From Vicingaceae bacterium (lineage in GTDB: Bacteria; Bacteroidota; Bacteroidia; Flavobacteriales_E; Vicingaceae), in contig JAOKVV010000007.1 of the NCBI GenBank assembly GCA_028336925.1, positions 1 through 64,000 of the forward strand: DNA of 64,000 nt. The letters run 5' to 3'. A program made the translations under genes and the position numbers. The notes under the pieces were generated by a model. It was not told the origin of the DNA and did no database searches. It worked only from the letters and a program-made list of their open reading frames with translations. This document shows, in pieces, positions 19,100-28,233 of this stretch; the stretch's first letter is position 1; the number at the start of each line of letters is the position of its first letter.

Positions 19100-19405
19100 C
19101 TACAATCCCATTCCCGGAAGAAAACCTTTAGCGGCTCCTGCCATTTCGGCATCGGATACATCTTCTGCTTTTGCTAAAGCTTTGTTTAGAGCAATCATAG
19201 TCAAGTCTTCAATTTGCTCTTTATCTCCCTCTGCCATAAGTTCATTACTAATGGTGATAGAAGTTACTTTTTTATTGGCAGTTACTACCACTTTAACCAT
19301 TCCACCTTCAGCATCTCCATCAACGCTTATGGAGTCTAATCTTTTTTTAATTTTTTCTGTTTGTTGCTTCATTTCTTGCAACTTACCCATCATATCTCCA
19401 AACAT
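19100..19405 (-). CDS. ybaB: YbaB/EbfC family nucleoid-associated protein
   Basis: 101 aa. Short N-terminal coiled segment LQEMKQQTEKIKKRLDSI, then the conserved core VVVTANKKVTSITIS and a glycine-rich C-terminal tail typical of YbaB. It forms DNA-binding dimers. In many bacteria it follows dnaX and precedes recR; here it instead follows a 61-aa membrane protein gene by three bases, so the usual recR context is missing. Confidence 0.9.
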   Translation of the reverse strand: MFGDMMGKLQEMKQQTEKIKKRLDSISVDGDAEGGMVKVVVTANKKVTSITISNELMAEGDKEQIEDLTMIALNKALAKAEDVSDAEMAGAAKGFLPGMGL

Positions 19406-19408
19406 AAC

Positions 19409-19594
19409 TCAGTCTTTTTCTTTGTCTTCGAATTTTTTACCAATAACGTAAATAGAAACTAACCAAACTAGGCAACCACCTAGGGCGGTGTATTTGGTAA
19501 TTGTGCTATCGCCACCAAACACAAAAAAACTAATCCCAATCAATCCAAAAAGTATGATCGCTACAATGCCTTTTACCTGGTCTTTTCTATACAT
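19409..19594 (-). CDS. Small two-helix membrane protein, unknown
   Basis: 61 aa: a positively charged start MYRKDQVKG, two hydrophobic segments (about residues 9-27 and 34-51) and a charged tail KKFEDKEKD. Too short for a family call. Reality is supported by the tight three-base spacing to ybaB and by an exact -7 element just upstream. That element is only five bases from the ATG, so the transcript may be almost leaderless. Confidence 0.6.
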   Translation of the reverse strand: MYRKDQVKGIVAIILFGLIGISFFVFGGDSTITKYTALGGCLVWLVSIYVIGKKFEDKEKD

Positions 19595-19599
19595 AGTTG

Positions 19600-19607
19600 C
19601 AAATTTA
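19600..19607 (-). promoter_or_regulatory. -7 element abutting a start codon (TAAATTTG)
   Basis: Minus-strand TAAATTTG, five bases before the ATG of the 61-aa protein. No -33 element visible. Confidence 0.42.
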
Positions 19608-19644
19608 GTAAACTAAAACACTATTAAAGCCTACTCATTTTAAT

Positions 19645-19652
19645 TACTTTTG
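19645..19652 (+). promoter_or_regulatory. -7 element for the glmU-like gene (TACTTTTG)
   Basis: Exact TAnnTTTG match that covers the track's TTG start at 19650. It favours the ATG at 19671. Confidence 0.45.
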
Positions 19653-19670
19653 GTAGTCAAATATAATTTT

Positions 19671-20864
19671 ATGAATATTATCCTTTTCGACGATCATTAC
19701 AGAACTGAATTGCTGCCACTTACTTTTATGCGGACTGCTGCACAACTTAGAATAGGAATAGATACTTTAGCCGAAAAGTGGGGCAGGTTACTTGCAGAAG
19801 AAATAGAAACAGGAGCTGCTGAAATCTCATATTTAACAGAGGATTATCTATCTGAAAAGTTTGGAGTCTGTTACAGCGCTGAAAATATTTATATCAATGC
19901 ACGAATAATTCCAACGATTGAACTATTGGAATCGATTAAGAAGCTTCAAGAAAAGGAAGTATTATTCTTAAACGATGAAATCATCGCATTTAAATCTGTT
20001 GAAGAGCTTTCTTACACGGAAGTTCAAGAAATAGAAGGAACAAAATTAGTTGAATTTGATCTATTATTAATTCATCATTGGAGCGATTTGTTTATACACA
20101 ATGGGGAAGTTTTAGTAGCTGATTTTAATCAAATTACTGAAGGTAGAATCTCTGAACCAATTGAAGAATCTAATCGAGTAATAGGTGATAATAAGTTGAT
20201 CTTTATTGAATCAGGGGCTTCAGTGGAAACGGCCATTTTAAATACGAAGAATGGACCGATTTATATAGGAGTAAATGCAGAAATAATGGAGGGAAGTATT
20301 GTGCGTGGGCCTTTTGCTATGGGAGAGGAATCTACCTTAAAATGTGCTTCTAAAATTTATGGGCCTACTACATTAGGTCCGCATTGTAAAGTAGGAGGAG
20401 AGGTCAATAATTCCATCCTGACGGGTTTTTCCAATAAAGGGCATGAAGGCTTTTTGGGTAACTCCGTGATTGGGGAATGGTGTAATTTAGGAGCAGATAC
20501 CAATAATTCTAATCTAAAGAATAACTACAGTTCAGTAAGTTGTTACAACTATACCACTGAAAAAATGGAGGACACCAGTTTGCAATTTTGTGGATTAGTG
20601 ATGGGCGATCATGCTAAAAGTGGAATAAACACCATGTTTAATACAGGAACTGTGATAGGTGTTTGTGCTAATGTTTTTGGTGGTGGATTTCCTTTGAAAC
20701 ACATTCCAAGTTTTAGTTGGGGTGGAAGTGATGGTTTTGAAAAATTTCGATTAGATAAAGCTTATGAAGTAGCACAGCGAATGATGGAACGCAGAGGAAT
20801 GGATTTATCTGTAGAAGAGGAACAGATATTGAAATTCATTTTTGAGCATTCAGAAATTGATTAA
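19671..20864 (+). CDS. GlmU-like sugar-1-phosphate nucleotidyl/acetyltransferase (alternative bacterial GlmU)
   Basis: 397 aa from ATG 19671; the earlier TTG sits in the -7 box. The N-terminal half starts MNIILFDDHYRTELLPLTF and resembles the divergent nucleotidyltransferase domain of the Bacteroidota alternative GlmU family. The C-terminal half is a left-handed beta helix with hexapeptide-type repeats (IYIGVNAEIMEGSIVRGPFA onward) and an acetyltransferase-like NTGTVIG segment. It probably supplies UDP-GlcNAc for peptidoglycan and LPS. The canonical pyrophosphorylase motif is not visible, so substrate is inferred. Confidence 0.75.
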   Translation: MNIILFDDHYRTELLPLTFMRTAAQLRIGIDTLAEKWGRLLAEEIETGAAEISYLTEDYLSEKFGVCYSAENIYINARIIPTIELLESIKKLQEKEVLFLNDEIIAFKSVEELSYTEVQEIEGTKLVEFDLLLIHHWSDLFIHNGEVLVADFNQITEGRISEPIEESNRVIGDNKLIFIESGASVETAILNTKNGPIYIGVNAEIMEGSIVRGPFAMGEESTLKCASKIYGPTTLGPHCKVGGEVNNSILTGFSNKGHEGFLGNSVIGEWCNLGADTNNSNLKNNYSSVSCYNYTTEKMEDTSLQFCGLVMGDHAKSGINTMFNTGTVIGVCANVFGGGFPLKHIPSFSWGGSDGFEKFRLDKAYEVAQRMMERRGMDLSVEEEQILKFIFEHSEID

Positions 20865-20890
20865 TTTGACAATATTGCCGATTAACTAAA

Positions 20891-20907
20891 TTGGCACAAC
20901 CCTTGAA
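20891..20907 (+). promoter_or_regulatory. Sigma-54-like -24/-12 promoter upstream of lon
   Basis: TTGGCACAACCCTTGAA has an intact TTGGCAC -24 block, correct spacing and TTG of the -12 block. It deviates from YTGGCACGrNNNTTGCW at two positions, including GC to GA at -12. The predicted start is about 65 bases before the lon ATG. Confidence 0.5.
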
Positions 20908-20959
20908 TAATGGGGTGAAAGAATTAGAATAAGGCGGAGAACATAATTTTTCTGCCATT

Positions 20960-21001
20960 ATGACTAAAAAGAGAAAGGATATACATGAAGAAGAGCTTTG
21001 A
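20960..21001 (+). other. Short leader ORF overlapping the lon start
   Basis: ATG at 20960 opens a 13-codon frame ([16 protein letters not shown] at 20999-21001) that overlaps the first codons of lon in another frame. Translation of it could couple to or interfere with lon initiation. No independent evidence that it is translated. Confidence 0.3.
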
Positions 21002-23429
21002 TTTCGACCACTTGAATTTTTCAGAAGCGGTAGATGAAGAAACAGAATTTATACCATTAATGACAACGGAAGACGAGGAGAGTATGAACTCCGAAGAAAT
21101 TCCGGAATCATTACCAATTTTACCTTTAAAAAATACAGTACTTTTTCCAGGTGTTGTAATCCCAATTACTGTAGGCCGAGATAAATCAATTAAATTGATT
21201 CAAGATGCCAATAAGGGTGAAAAGACTATTGGAGTAGTGGCGCAACTTGATGATAAAGTTGAAGATCCGACTATAGAGCAGATGAATAGGGTAGGAACTG
21301 TGGCTAGAATTCTAAAAATGTTTAGAATGCCTGATGGTAATACCACGGTAATTATTCAAGGTAAAAAGCGATTTGAGTTGGTTGAGTTCACTGAGCTTGA
21401 GCCTTATCATAAAGCTACCATTGCCGCGTATGAAGTAGAGGATGTTCCTTCTGATGATGCTTTTGCAGCATTAATAGATTCAATTAAAGATATGTCCTTA
21501 CGGATTATTGATAACTCTCCTAATTTACCATCAGAGGCATCTTTTGCTATTAAAAACATTGATAGTAATGCGTTTTTGATCAATTTCATTGCTTCTAATA
21601 TGAATGCTACTGTTGCTCAAAAGCAAAAGATATTAGTAGAAAAAGATACCAAGGAACGTGCATTGATGTTGCTAACACATTTATCGAAAGATTTACAGAT
21701 GTTAGAGTTGAAAAACGATATTCAGAGTAAAGTAAAAACGGATATTGATAAGCAACAAAAAGAGTACTTCTTGAATCAGCAAATGAAGTTGATACAAGAA
21801 GAATTGGGTGGTAATCCGCAGGAACAAGAAGTAGAAGAATATAAAAAGAAGGCGCTTAAAAAGAAATGGCCTAAAACCGTAAAAGATCGTTTTGAAAAAG
21901 AGCTAGGTAAATTACAACGAATGAATTCTGCTTCAGCGGAATATTCTGTTCAAGTAAATTATATAGAAACTTTAATTGACTTGCCATGGAGCGAATATAC
22001 CAAGGATAAATTCGACTTAAAGCGAGCACAAAAAGTATTGGATCGAGATCATTTTGGATTAAAAGATGTAAAAAAGCGAATAATTGAGCATTTGGCGGTA
22101 CTAAAGTTAAAAGGAGATATGAAATCTCCAATTTTATGCCTTTACGGACCTCCTGGAGTTGGTAAAACTTCATTGGGTAAGTCTATTGCAGAAGCCTTGG
22201 GCCGTAAATATGTGCGTATGTCATTAGGTGGCTTGCGCGATGAAGCAGAATTGAGAGGACACCGGAAAACTTATATTGGTGCAATGCCAGGTAGAATTTT
22301 ACAGAGTTTAAAAAAGACGAAAACATCGAATCCTGTTTTTGTTCTAGATGAGATAGATAAATTGGGATCAGATCATCATGGAGATCCTTCATCAGCGATG
22401 CTAGAGGTATTGGATCCTGAGCAAAATGGTACATTCTACGACAATTTTGTGGAAATGGACTATGATCTTTCAAAGATTTTATTCATTGCTACAGCCAATA
22501 ATTTGGCTTCTATACAGCCTGCTTTGCGCGATAGAATGGAAATTATTGAGATCAATGGCTACACAGTTGAGGAAAAAATAGAAATTGCTAAAAAGCACTT
22601 GATTCCAAGCTTAATTTCATCACATGGAATTAAAAAATCGGATGTAGCTATTTCTAAAGAAGTGATCGAGAAAGTATGCGAAGAGCATACAAGAGAGTCG
22701 GGAGTGCGTGGATTGGAGAAAAAATTAGCGGGCATTGTTCGTTTTGTGGCAAAATCTATTACATTGGAAGAAGATTACAATCCAACAATTTCAGTGGAAG
22801 ATTTACAAACTATTTTAGGTCCTGGTCATTCCAAGGATAAATATCAAGGTAATGATGCAGCCGGTGTGGTTACGGGATTAGCTTGGACATCGGTAGGTGG
22901 TGATATTCTATTTATTGAAACAAGTTTAAGCAAAGGAAAAGGGAAGTTTACATTGACCGGAAATTTAGGGAATGTAATGAAGGAATCGGCCACATTAGCT
23001 TTAGAATACCTGAAGGCTCACGCTGACAAATTGAACCTGACCACAGAAATTTTTGAGAATTGGAATGTTCACATTCACGTGCCGGAAGGCGCTACTCCTA
23101 AAGATGGCCCATCAGCAGGTATCGCTATGCTTACTGCCTTGGCTTCGGCCTTTACGCAGAGAAAGGTGAAGCGAAATTTAGCCATGACCGGTGAAATTAC
23201 ATTGAGAGGTAGAGTGCTACCCGTTGGTGGAATTAAAGAAAAAATTCTTGCTGCTAAACGAGCTGATATCAAAGAAATTATTCTTTCAGCTGATAACGAA
23301 AAAGACATCAATGAAATCGATAAAGCTTACGTAAAAGGCTTGAAATTTCATTATGTTACTGAGATGATTGATGTGATAGAATTGGCATTATTAAAAACGA
23401 AAGTGGATAATCCGATAACGATTAGTTAA
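20985..23429 (+). CDS. lon: ATP-dependent Lon protease
   Basis: 814 aa, normal for LonA. N-terminal substrate-binding domain ([19 protein letters not shown]), coiled region, AAA+ module with Walker [10 protein letters not shown] and Walker [10 protein letters not shown], then the C-terminal protease domain with catalytic serine in DGPSAGIAM and lysine in [14 protein letters not shown]. It degrades misfolded and regulatory proteins in the cytoplasm. A sigma-54-like element and a small leader ORF lie upstream, and a strong terminator follows. Confidence 0.97.
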   Translation: MKKSFDFDHLNFSEAVDEETEFIPLMTTEDEESMNSEEIPESLPILPLKNTVLFPGVVIPITVGRDKSIKLIQDANKGEKTIGVVAQLDDKVEDPTIEQMNRVGTVARILKMFRMPDGNTTVIIQGKKRFELVEFTELEPYHKATIAAYEVEDVPSDDAFAALIDSIKDMSLRIIDNSPNLPSEASFAIKNIDSNAFLINFIASNMNATVAQKQKILVEKDTKERALMLLTHLSKDLQMLELKNDIQSKVKTDIDKQQKEYFLNQQMKLIQEELGGNPQEQEVEEYKKKALKKKWPKTVKDRFEKELGKLQRMNSASAEYSVQVNYIETLIDLPWSEYTKDKFDLKRAQKVLDRDHFGLKDVKKRIIEHLAVLKLKGDMKSPILCLYGPPGVGKTSLGKSIAEALGRKYVRMSLGGLRDEAELRGHRKTYIGAMPGRILQSLKKTKTSNPVFVLDEIDKLGSDHHGDPSSAMLEVLDPEQNGTFYDNFVEMDYDLSKILFIATANNLASIQPALRDRMEIIEINGYTVEEKIEIAKKHLIPSLISSHGIKKSDVAISKEVIEKVCEEHTRESGVRGLEKKLAGIVRFVAKSITLEEDYNPTISVEDLQTILGPGHSKDKYQGNDAAGVVTGLAWTSVGGDILFIETSLSKGKGKFTLTGNLGNVMKESATLALEYLKAHADKLNLTTEIFENWNVHIHVPEGATPKDGPSAGIAMLTALASAFTQRKVKRNLAMTGEITLRGRVLPVGGIKEKILAAKRADIKEIILSADNEKDINEIDKAYVKGLKFHYVTEMIDVIELALLKTKVDNPITIS

Positions 23430-23449
23430 TCAGATTTTAAGATAAAAGA

Positions 23450-23486
23450 AAGCCTCATTTCAATAAACCGAAATGAGGCTTTTTTA
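23450..23486 (+). terminator. lon terminator
   Basis: AAGCCTCATTTC pairs perfectly with GAAATGAGGCTT around an eight-base loop, then TTTTTT. Confidence 0.9.
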
Positions 23487-23621
23487 TGCTTTTATTTTTA
23501 GTTAATCAACTTGGCCCTATTGAGGGAGAATAATTACCTCTGACTTAATATATCTAATTATTCAAAATTTACTTATTGTTTATTATATCCACCCCAAAGA
23601 ACTAATCCCATTAATATCCGT

Positions 23622-23629
23622 TAAATTTG
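23622..23629 (+). promoter_or_regulatory. -7 element for lycopene cyclase (TAAATTTG)
   Basis: Exact TAnnTTTG match 23 bases before the TTG start codon, which it supports. No -33 element. Confidence 0.42.
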
Positions 23630-23652
23630 TTTCTTTATTAAAATCGATTTAA

Positions 23653-24828
23653 TTGAATTCATCAACTACTTATGATTATGCCATAATTGGTTTCGGAGCA
23701 GCCGGAGCTAACCTAGCGTTACAAATGGCAGCGGATGCATTTTTTGCCTCCAAATCGATCTTAATTATCGATGAAAATCTAAGTCTGCCGATTACAAAAA
23801 AATGGAGCTTTTGGTCTACAGCCCAAGAAACTGCTTTTCCCATCATTAAAACGTGGAGAAAGGCCAACTTTATTTCCACGGAAGTCAATAAAGAGATTGA
23901 TTTAGAAGACTATCACTACCGCACAGTTGATGCCAATGCATTTAGAGCGTTTGCATTAAATCAAGTAAAAAAACATAAATATGCAAAAGTAGAGGCGTGT
24001 GAAGTACTTCATGTAAATGAAGAACCTAATGCCGTAGAAATATTAACTAACAAGGAGAAAATTACTGCCGCTCATGTTTTTGATAGTCGGGTAACAGCGG
24101 AGTTTAATCACTACATAGACGGAATAAAGTTATTGCAACATTTTAAAGGCATTGTCATAGAAACAGAATCGCCTACTTTTGATGCAGACGCCTTCACCAT
24201 GATGGATTTTAGAAAACCACACGAAGACACGTGCAGCTTTATGTACGTTTTGCCGTTTACTGAGTCTAAGGTGCTGTTTGAGTTCACGTTCTTTAGTCAT
24301 ACTATAGTTTCAGACCAAGTCTATGATGGTGCTATTACAGCTTATCTGAACGAGTATTTCCCTGCTACTAAATTTACCATAGTGGAAACGGAACAAGGCG
24401 TAATTCCGATGACGGATTACCGATTTCATCAGCACAACACCAACCGAATTACTAAGATAGGAACAGCAGGCGGTTGGGTAAAACCATCTACGGGTTATTC
24501 CTTTAATAATTCACAGAAATATGCGAAGGAAATCGTGAATAGGATAAAGAAAGGGGAGCGGTTATCTAAAAAATTAGGTACTAAAGAAGGGGCTATTTAC
24601 GATACCGTATTTTTGGAAGTCTTGAACCATAGCAATGCATTTGGCCAAACCTTATTTACTCAAATGTATACACGAAATCATATTGCCACCATCTTCCGAT
24701 TCTTAGATGAAGAAACTACTTTTTGTGAGGAGTTAAAAATAATGGCGTCTTTTGATTCGACTCCATTCTTGAAGTCTATTTTACGCCTCGTTAAGCGCAA
24801 TGTGTTTGGCTACCCAAAATCCCGTTGA
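23653..24828 (+). CDS. crtY: Lycopene beta-cyclase (CrtY/CrtL type)
   Basis: 391 aa starting at TTG; no in-frame ATG precedes the dinucleotide-binding motif DYAIIGFGAAGANLA. Other family signatures in order: KKWSFWS, CSFMYVLPF, a FEFTFFS strand in place of the common LVEETRFS, EQGVIPMTDY and GTAGGWVKPSTGYSF. It cyclises lycopene ends to beta-carotene, a membrane pigment step. Other crt genes are not in the window. Its last 48 bases overlap the convergent flavoprotein gene. Confidence 0.85.
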   Translation: MNSSTTYDYAIIGFGAAGANLALQMAADAFFASKSILIIDENLSLPITKKWSFWSTAQETAFPIIKTWRKANFISTEVNKEIDLEDYHYRTVDANAFRAFALNQVKKHKYAKVEACEVLHVNEEPNAVEILTNKEKITAAHVFDSRVTAEFNHYIDGIKLLQHFKGIVIETESPTFDADAFTMMDFRKPHEDTCSFMYVLPFTESKVLFEFTFFSHTIVSDQVYDGAITAYLNEYFPATKFTIVETEQGVIPMTDYRFHQHNTNRITKIGTAGGWVKPSTGYSFNNSQKYAKEIVNRIKKGERLSKKLGTKEGAIYDTVFLEVLNHSNAFGQTLFTQMYTRNHIATIFRFLDEETTFCEELKIMASFDSTPFLKSILRLVKRNVFGYPKSR

Positions 24829-25950
24829 AAAACAGCCTTGCAATAAAAAACCACCTGTAGGTGCATCCCAATTTATCATTTCACCGGCACAAAATACATT
24901 CGGAAAAGCTTTGAGGCTATAATTATCGTTTAAGCTTTCAAAATCTAATCCACCTGCAGTAGAAATGGCTTCATCAATTGGTCTTAATCCTTCAATACAA
25001 ATGGGTAAGGCTTTTACTTTTTGAATTCCAACCGAATGATCTATATATTCCGCTTTGGTAGTGAACTGCTTTAATAAGGCATTCTTTTGTGGGCTTAATT
25101 GCAACTTATCTTTATAATTATTGCTGTTTCCTAATCGGATTTTTAGCTCTTCCGCTGTATTATGTGGTTTTAAATCGATCTCTATCAGGACACTTCCATT
25201 TTTATTCAGTTCATTTCTAATCAGAGAAACGAGCGGATAAATAATATTGCCTTCTAGTCCATAATGAGTAATGGTAGCTTCTCCTTTTAATTCTTGTCCA
25301 CTTAGATTGATGGCAATGTTCTTTAATGGTTTGCCTTCATGAGCCACCAAGAAATCTGGGCCCCATTTAACCGTTATGCCGCAGTTTGCAGCTTCAAACG
25401 GGCTTGTTTTTATTCCTTTTTGGTTAAATAGATGAATCCAATTGCCATTGCTGCCAGTTTTCTTCCAAGATGCACCGCCTAATGCTAAAATAGAATAGTC
25501 GGCTTTGATTAATTCTCCATTTGCGAATGTAAGTTGCTCATTGTTAAAGTCAGTCAATTCATAACCTGTGTTAATGTGTACTCCTTTTTCTAATAAATTA
25601 TATTCTATTCGCCGCAGCACAGAAATAGGCTTTATGCCCTCTTCAGGAAATACACGACCACTAGAGCCTTCATAAGTAGGAATGTATAATTGGGCTAACC
25701 ACATTCGTAAGTGTTTATTAGAAAATGTAGTCAATGGATTTCTTACTTTTACACTAGGGGAGTAGCTTGCTATTAAGTCGTTGCCTTTTTTGGCATTGGT
25801 TAGGTTAAATCCTCCTTTGCCGGCTACTAAAAACTTTCTGCCAATGGTTTTTTCCTTTTCATAAATGGTTACAGCAAACTGATCGCTTAAGAAATAGGCG
25901 GCTATAAGCGCTGTAGGACCTCCACCAATTATAGCTACTGATTTTTTCAC
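24781..25950 (-). CDS. HI0933/TIGR03862-type FAD-dependent oxidoreductase
   Basis: 389 aa. FAD-binding Rossmann motif VAIIGGGPTALIAAYFL at the N-terminus, then the family block KTIGRKFLVAGKGGFNLTN, a GRVFPEEGIKP segment and the C-terminal AGEMINWDAPTGGFLLQGC. This is the HI0933-like flavoprotein family (BaiN/YhiN relatives). Substrate is unknown; a reductase role is family inference. Convergent overlap of 48 bases with crtY means the two transcripts are antisense at their ends. Confidence 0.85.
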   Translation of the reverse strand: MKKSVAIIGGGPTALIAAYFLSDQFAVTIYEKEKTIGRKFLVAGKGGFNLTNAKKGNDLIASYSPSVKVRNPLTTFSNKHLRMWLAQLYIPTYEGSSGRVFPEEGIKPISVLRRIEYNLLEKGVHINTGYELTDFNNEQLTFANGELIKADYSILALGGASWKKTGSNGNWIHLFNQKGIKTSPFEAANCGITVKWGPDFLVAHEGKPLKNIAINLSGQELKGEATITHYGLEGNIIYPLVSLIRNELNKNGSVLIEIDLKPHNTAEELKIRLGNSNNYKDKLQLSPQKNALLKQFTTKAEYIDHSVGIQKVKALPICIEGLRPIDEAISTAGGLDFESLNDNYSLKAFPNVFCAGEMINWDAPTGGFLLQGCFSTGFWVAKHIALNEA

Positions 25951-25954
25951 ACTG

Positions 25955-25987
25955 CAAACTTAGAAAAACGAACAGCAGTTAGAACAA
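25955..25987 (-). promoter_or_regulatory. Promoter for the flavoprotein gene
   Basis: Minus strand: TTG at 25987-25985, 22-base spacer, TAAGTTTG at 25962-25955. Only four bases separate the -7 box from the ATG, so a nearly leaderless message is implied. Confidence 0.5.
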
Positions 25988-26013
25988 TTACAGCTCCTTT
26001 TATTTTTTGTACT

Positions 26014-26021
26014 TAGCTTTG
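26014..26021 (+). promoter_or_regulatory. -7 element for surE operon (TAGCTTTG)
   Basis: Exact TAnnTTTG match 22 bases before the surE ATG. No clear -33 element. Confidence 0.45.
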
Positions 26022-26043
26022 TGAAGCAAATAAAAGAAGTAAC

Positions 26044-26823
26044 ATGGCAAACAAGCAACCACTAATATTGATCACGAATGATGATGGAATTACTGCACCT
26101 GGAATCCTTCATTTAATTGCAATCGCGAAAACGATTAGTAATCAAATTTATGTAGTAGCACCAGACAAGCCACAGAGCGGAATGGGTCATGCGATTACCA
26201 TTAATGCCATGTTGAGAATTCAACCATTTCAAATGGATGGAGTTACGGCGTTTAGTTGTACTGGAACTCCTGTTGATTGTGTTAAGTTGGCTATTTCTAA
26301 AGTAGTTCCTCGTACTCCGGATTTGATTTTATCTGGTGTGAATCACGGTTCAAATTCATCGATTAATGTAATTTACAGCGGCACTATGTCTGCAGCTGTG
26401 GAAGGTGCAATAGAAGGTGTTCCATCAATCGGTTTTTCATTGTGTGATCACAGTATCGATGCATATTTTGCACCTACTGGACCTTATATCAAGCAAATTA
26501 TTGAGTTTGCTCTAAAAAATAAAATGGAGAAACATACTTGTTGGAATGTGAACTTTCCATCCATCTCATCAGAGTTGATTAAAGGTATTAGAATTTGTCG
26601 ACAGGCAAGAGCTGTTTGGGAGGAAGAGTTTCAAGAAAGACAAGATCCATCAGGGAAACCATATTATTGGTTAACTGGTAAGTTTGTAAACCATGAGCCA
26701 GATCGTGAAGATACGGATGAATGGGCATTGAGTCAGGGTTATATTAGTTTAGTGCCTGTGCAGTATGATGTGACTGCTTACCATGTAATCGATCAAATAA
26801 AAGGATTAGAAAATGAAAAATAA
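26044..26823 (+). CDS. surE: 5'-nucleotidase SurE
   Basis: 259 aa. Metal-binding ILITNDDGITAPGI at the N-terminus, APDKPQSGMGHAIT, and LSGVNHGSN, then YSGTMSAAVEGA: the complete SurE signature. It removes phosphate from nucleoside monophosphates and aids stationary-phase survival in other bacteria. It heads a compact run with a small membrane protein (11-base overlap), lpxB and the SpoIID-like gene. Confidence 0.95.
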   Translation: MANKQPLILITNDDGITAPGILHLIAIAKTISNQIYVVAPDKPQSGMGHAITINAMLRIQPFQMDGVTAFSCTGTPVDCVKLAISKVVPRTPDLILSGVNHGSNSSINVIYSGTMSAAVEGAIEGVPSIGFSLCDHSIDAYFAPTGPYIKQIIEFALKNKMEKHTCWNVNFPSISSELIKGIRICRQARAVWEEEFQERQDPSGKPYYWLTGKFVNHEPDREDTDEWALSQGYISLVPVQYDVTAYHVIDQIKGLENEK

Positions 26824-27115
26824 AATTGATCATATTTGGATGGGAATGCTATTAGGTATTATTTTGCCTATCATTGTTTTAGCTATTTTTTACTTATCGA
26901 GCTATTCTTATCTAACCGTTCCTTCATTTTTGCGAAAAATGGCCTTTATGGAAATTATCATCAAGTTGTTAAGTTTGTGCGCTATTTCTAACATGGGGCT
27001 GTTCTTTACGTTTTACTATTTTCAAAAAGACAAGGCGGCAAGAGGAGTTTTACTTTCTACTTTTATCTATGCATTTGGTGTAGTAGTATATAAATTATTA
27101 AACGGGACCTTATAA
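26813..27115 (+). CDS. Small three-helix membrane protein, unknown
   Basis: 100 aa with hydrophobic segments at about residues 9-30, 45-68 and 78-95. No recognisable family motif. It overlaps surE by 11 bases and lpxB by one base, which strongly supports it being a real gene and places it in the surE-lpxB unit. A role linked to lipid A or envelope is only suggested by position. Confidence 0.65.
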   Translation: MKNKIDHIWMGMLLGIILPIIVLAIFYLSSYSYLTVPSFLRKMAFMEIIIKLLSLCAISNMGLFFTFYYFQKDKAARGVLLSTFIYAFGVVVYKLLNGTL

Positions 27116-28233
27116 TGAAGTACTACATAATAGCAGGTGAGGCCTCCGGCGATTTGCACGGCGCTAATTTGATAAAACAATTAAAACTGAAAGACCCAAA
27201 TGCGGAGTTTAGGTGTTGGGGCGGAGATTTAATGCAAGCTCAAGGCGCTGAGGTAGTAAAGCATTACCGTGATTTGGCATTTATGGGATTCATTGAAGTA
27301 GTGATGAACCTAAAAACCATCTTATCAAATATAAAAGTATGTAAAGTAGATATAGCAAATTATCAACCTGATGCGGTGATATTGATAGATTATCCCGGGT
27401 TTAATTTACGAATTGCAGAGTTTGTAAAAGGATTAGGAATAAAGGTGTTCTATTATATTTCACCTCAAATATGGGCTTGGAAACAAAATAGAGTGCATAA
27501 AATCAAGAAGGTAGTCGACAAAATGTTTGTGATTTTACCTTTCGAAAAGGATTTTTATAAGAAGTTTGATATGGAGGTCGACTTTGTAGGCCATCCATTA
27601 ATTGATGCGATTGCCGCAGAGCGAAAAGTACAACCTACTTTTGAGGAGTTTACATCGGCTAATAATTTGCAGAATAAGCCAATTATTGCTTTATTGCCGG
27701 GTAGTCGTAAACAAGAGATCTCGGCCATGCTTCCTATTATGTTAAGCTCAATAAATGATTTTCCTGATTATCAATTTGTGGTTGCAGGAGCACCTTCGCA
27801 AGAATTTGCTCTATATGAACCTTTTTTAAAGGCTGGAAATGCCGATGTCATTTTTGGTAGAACGTATGACTTATTGCAGCAGTCTGAAGCGGCTTTGGTA
27901 ACATCTGGAACCGCTACATTAGAAACAGCTCTTTTCAAATTGCCGGAAGTGGTGTGTTATAAAGGAAGCGCTATTTCTTATGCCATAGCAAAACAGTTGA
28001 TTAAAGTGAAATATATCTCTCTGGTGAACTTAATCATGGACCGAGAAGTGGTAAAAGAATTGATTCAAGGCGAATTGAACACTGTAATGTTGAAAGATGA
28101 ACTATCTAAGGTATTGAAAGGTGGCGAAAAGAGGGATAAATTGCAAGCTGATTATGATGAGTTAATTCAGAAACTTGGGGGCGCAGGTGCTTCGGAGAAA
28201 ACAGCTCAATTAATGATTGATAATTTAACATAA
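27115..28233 (+). CDS. lpxB: Lipid-A-disaccharide synthase
   Basis: 372 aa, GT19 family. AGEASGDLHGANL at the N-terminus, YYISPQIWAWKQNRVHKIKK, DFVGHPLID and LLPGSRKQEI occur in the expected order, with TATLETALF and the nucleotide-site region near the end. It joins UDP-2,3-diacylglucosamine and lipid X at the inner membrane. The SpoIID-like gene begins directly after its stop codon. Confidence 0.96.
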   Translation: MKYYIIAGEASGDLHGANLIKQLKLKDPNAEFRCWGGDLMQAQGAEVVKHYRDLAFMGFIEVVMNLKTILSNIKVCKVDIANYQPDAVILIDYPGFNLRIAEFVKGLGIKVFYYISPQIWAWKQNRVHKIKKVVDKMFVILPFEKDFYKKFDMEVDFVGHPLIDAIAAERKVQPTFEEFTSANNLQNKPIIALLPGSRKQEISAMLPIMLSSINDFPDYQFVVAGAPSQEFALYEPFLKAGNADVIFGRTYDLLQQSEAALVTSGTATLETALFKLPEVVCYKGSAISYAIAKQLIKVKYISLVNLIMDREVVKELIQGELNTVMLKDELSKVLKGGEKRDKLQADYDELIQKLGGAGASEKTAQLMIDNLT

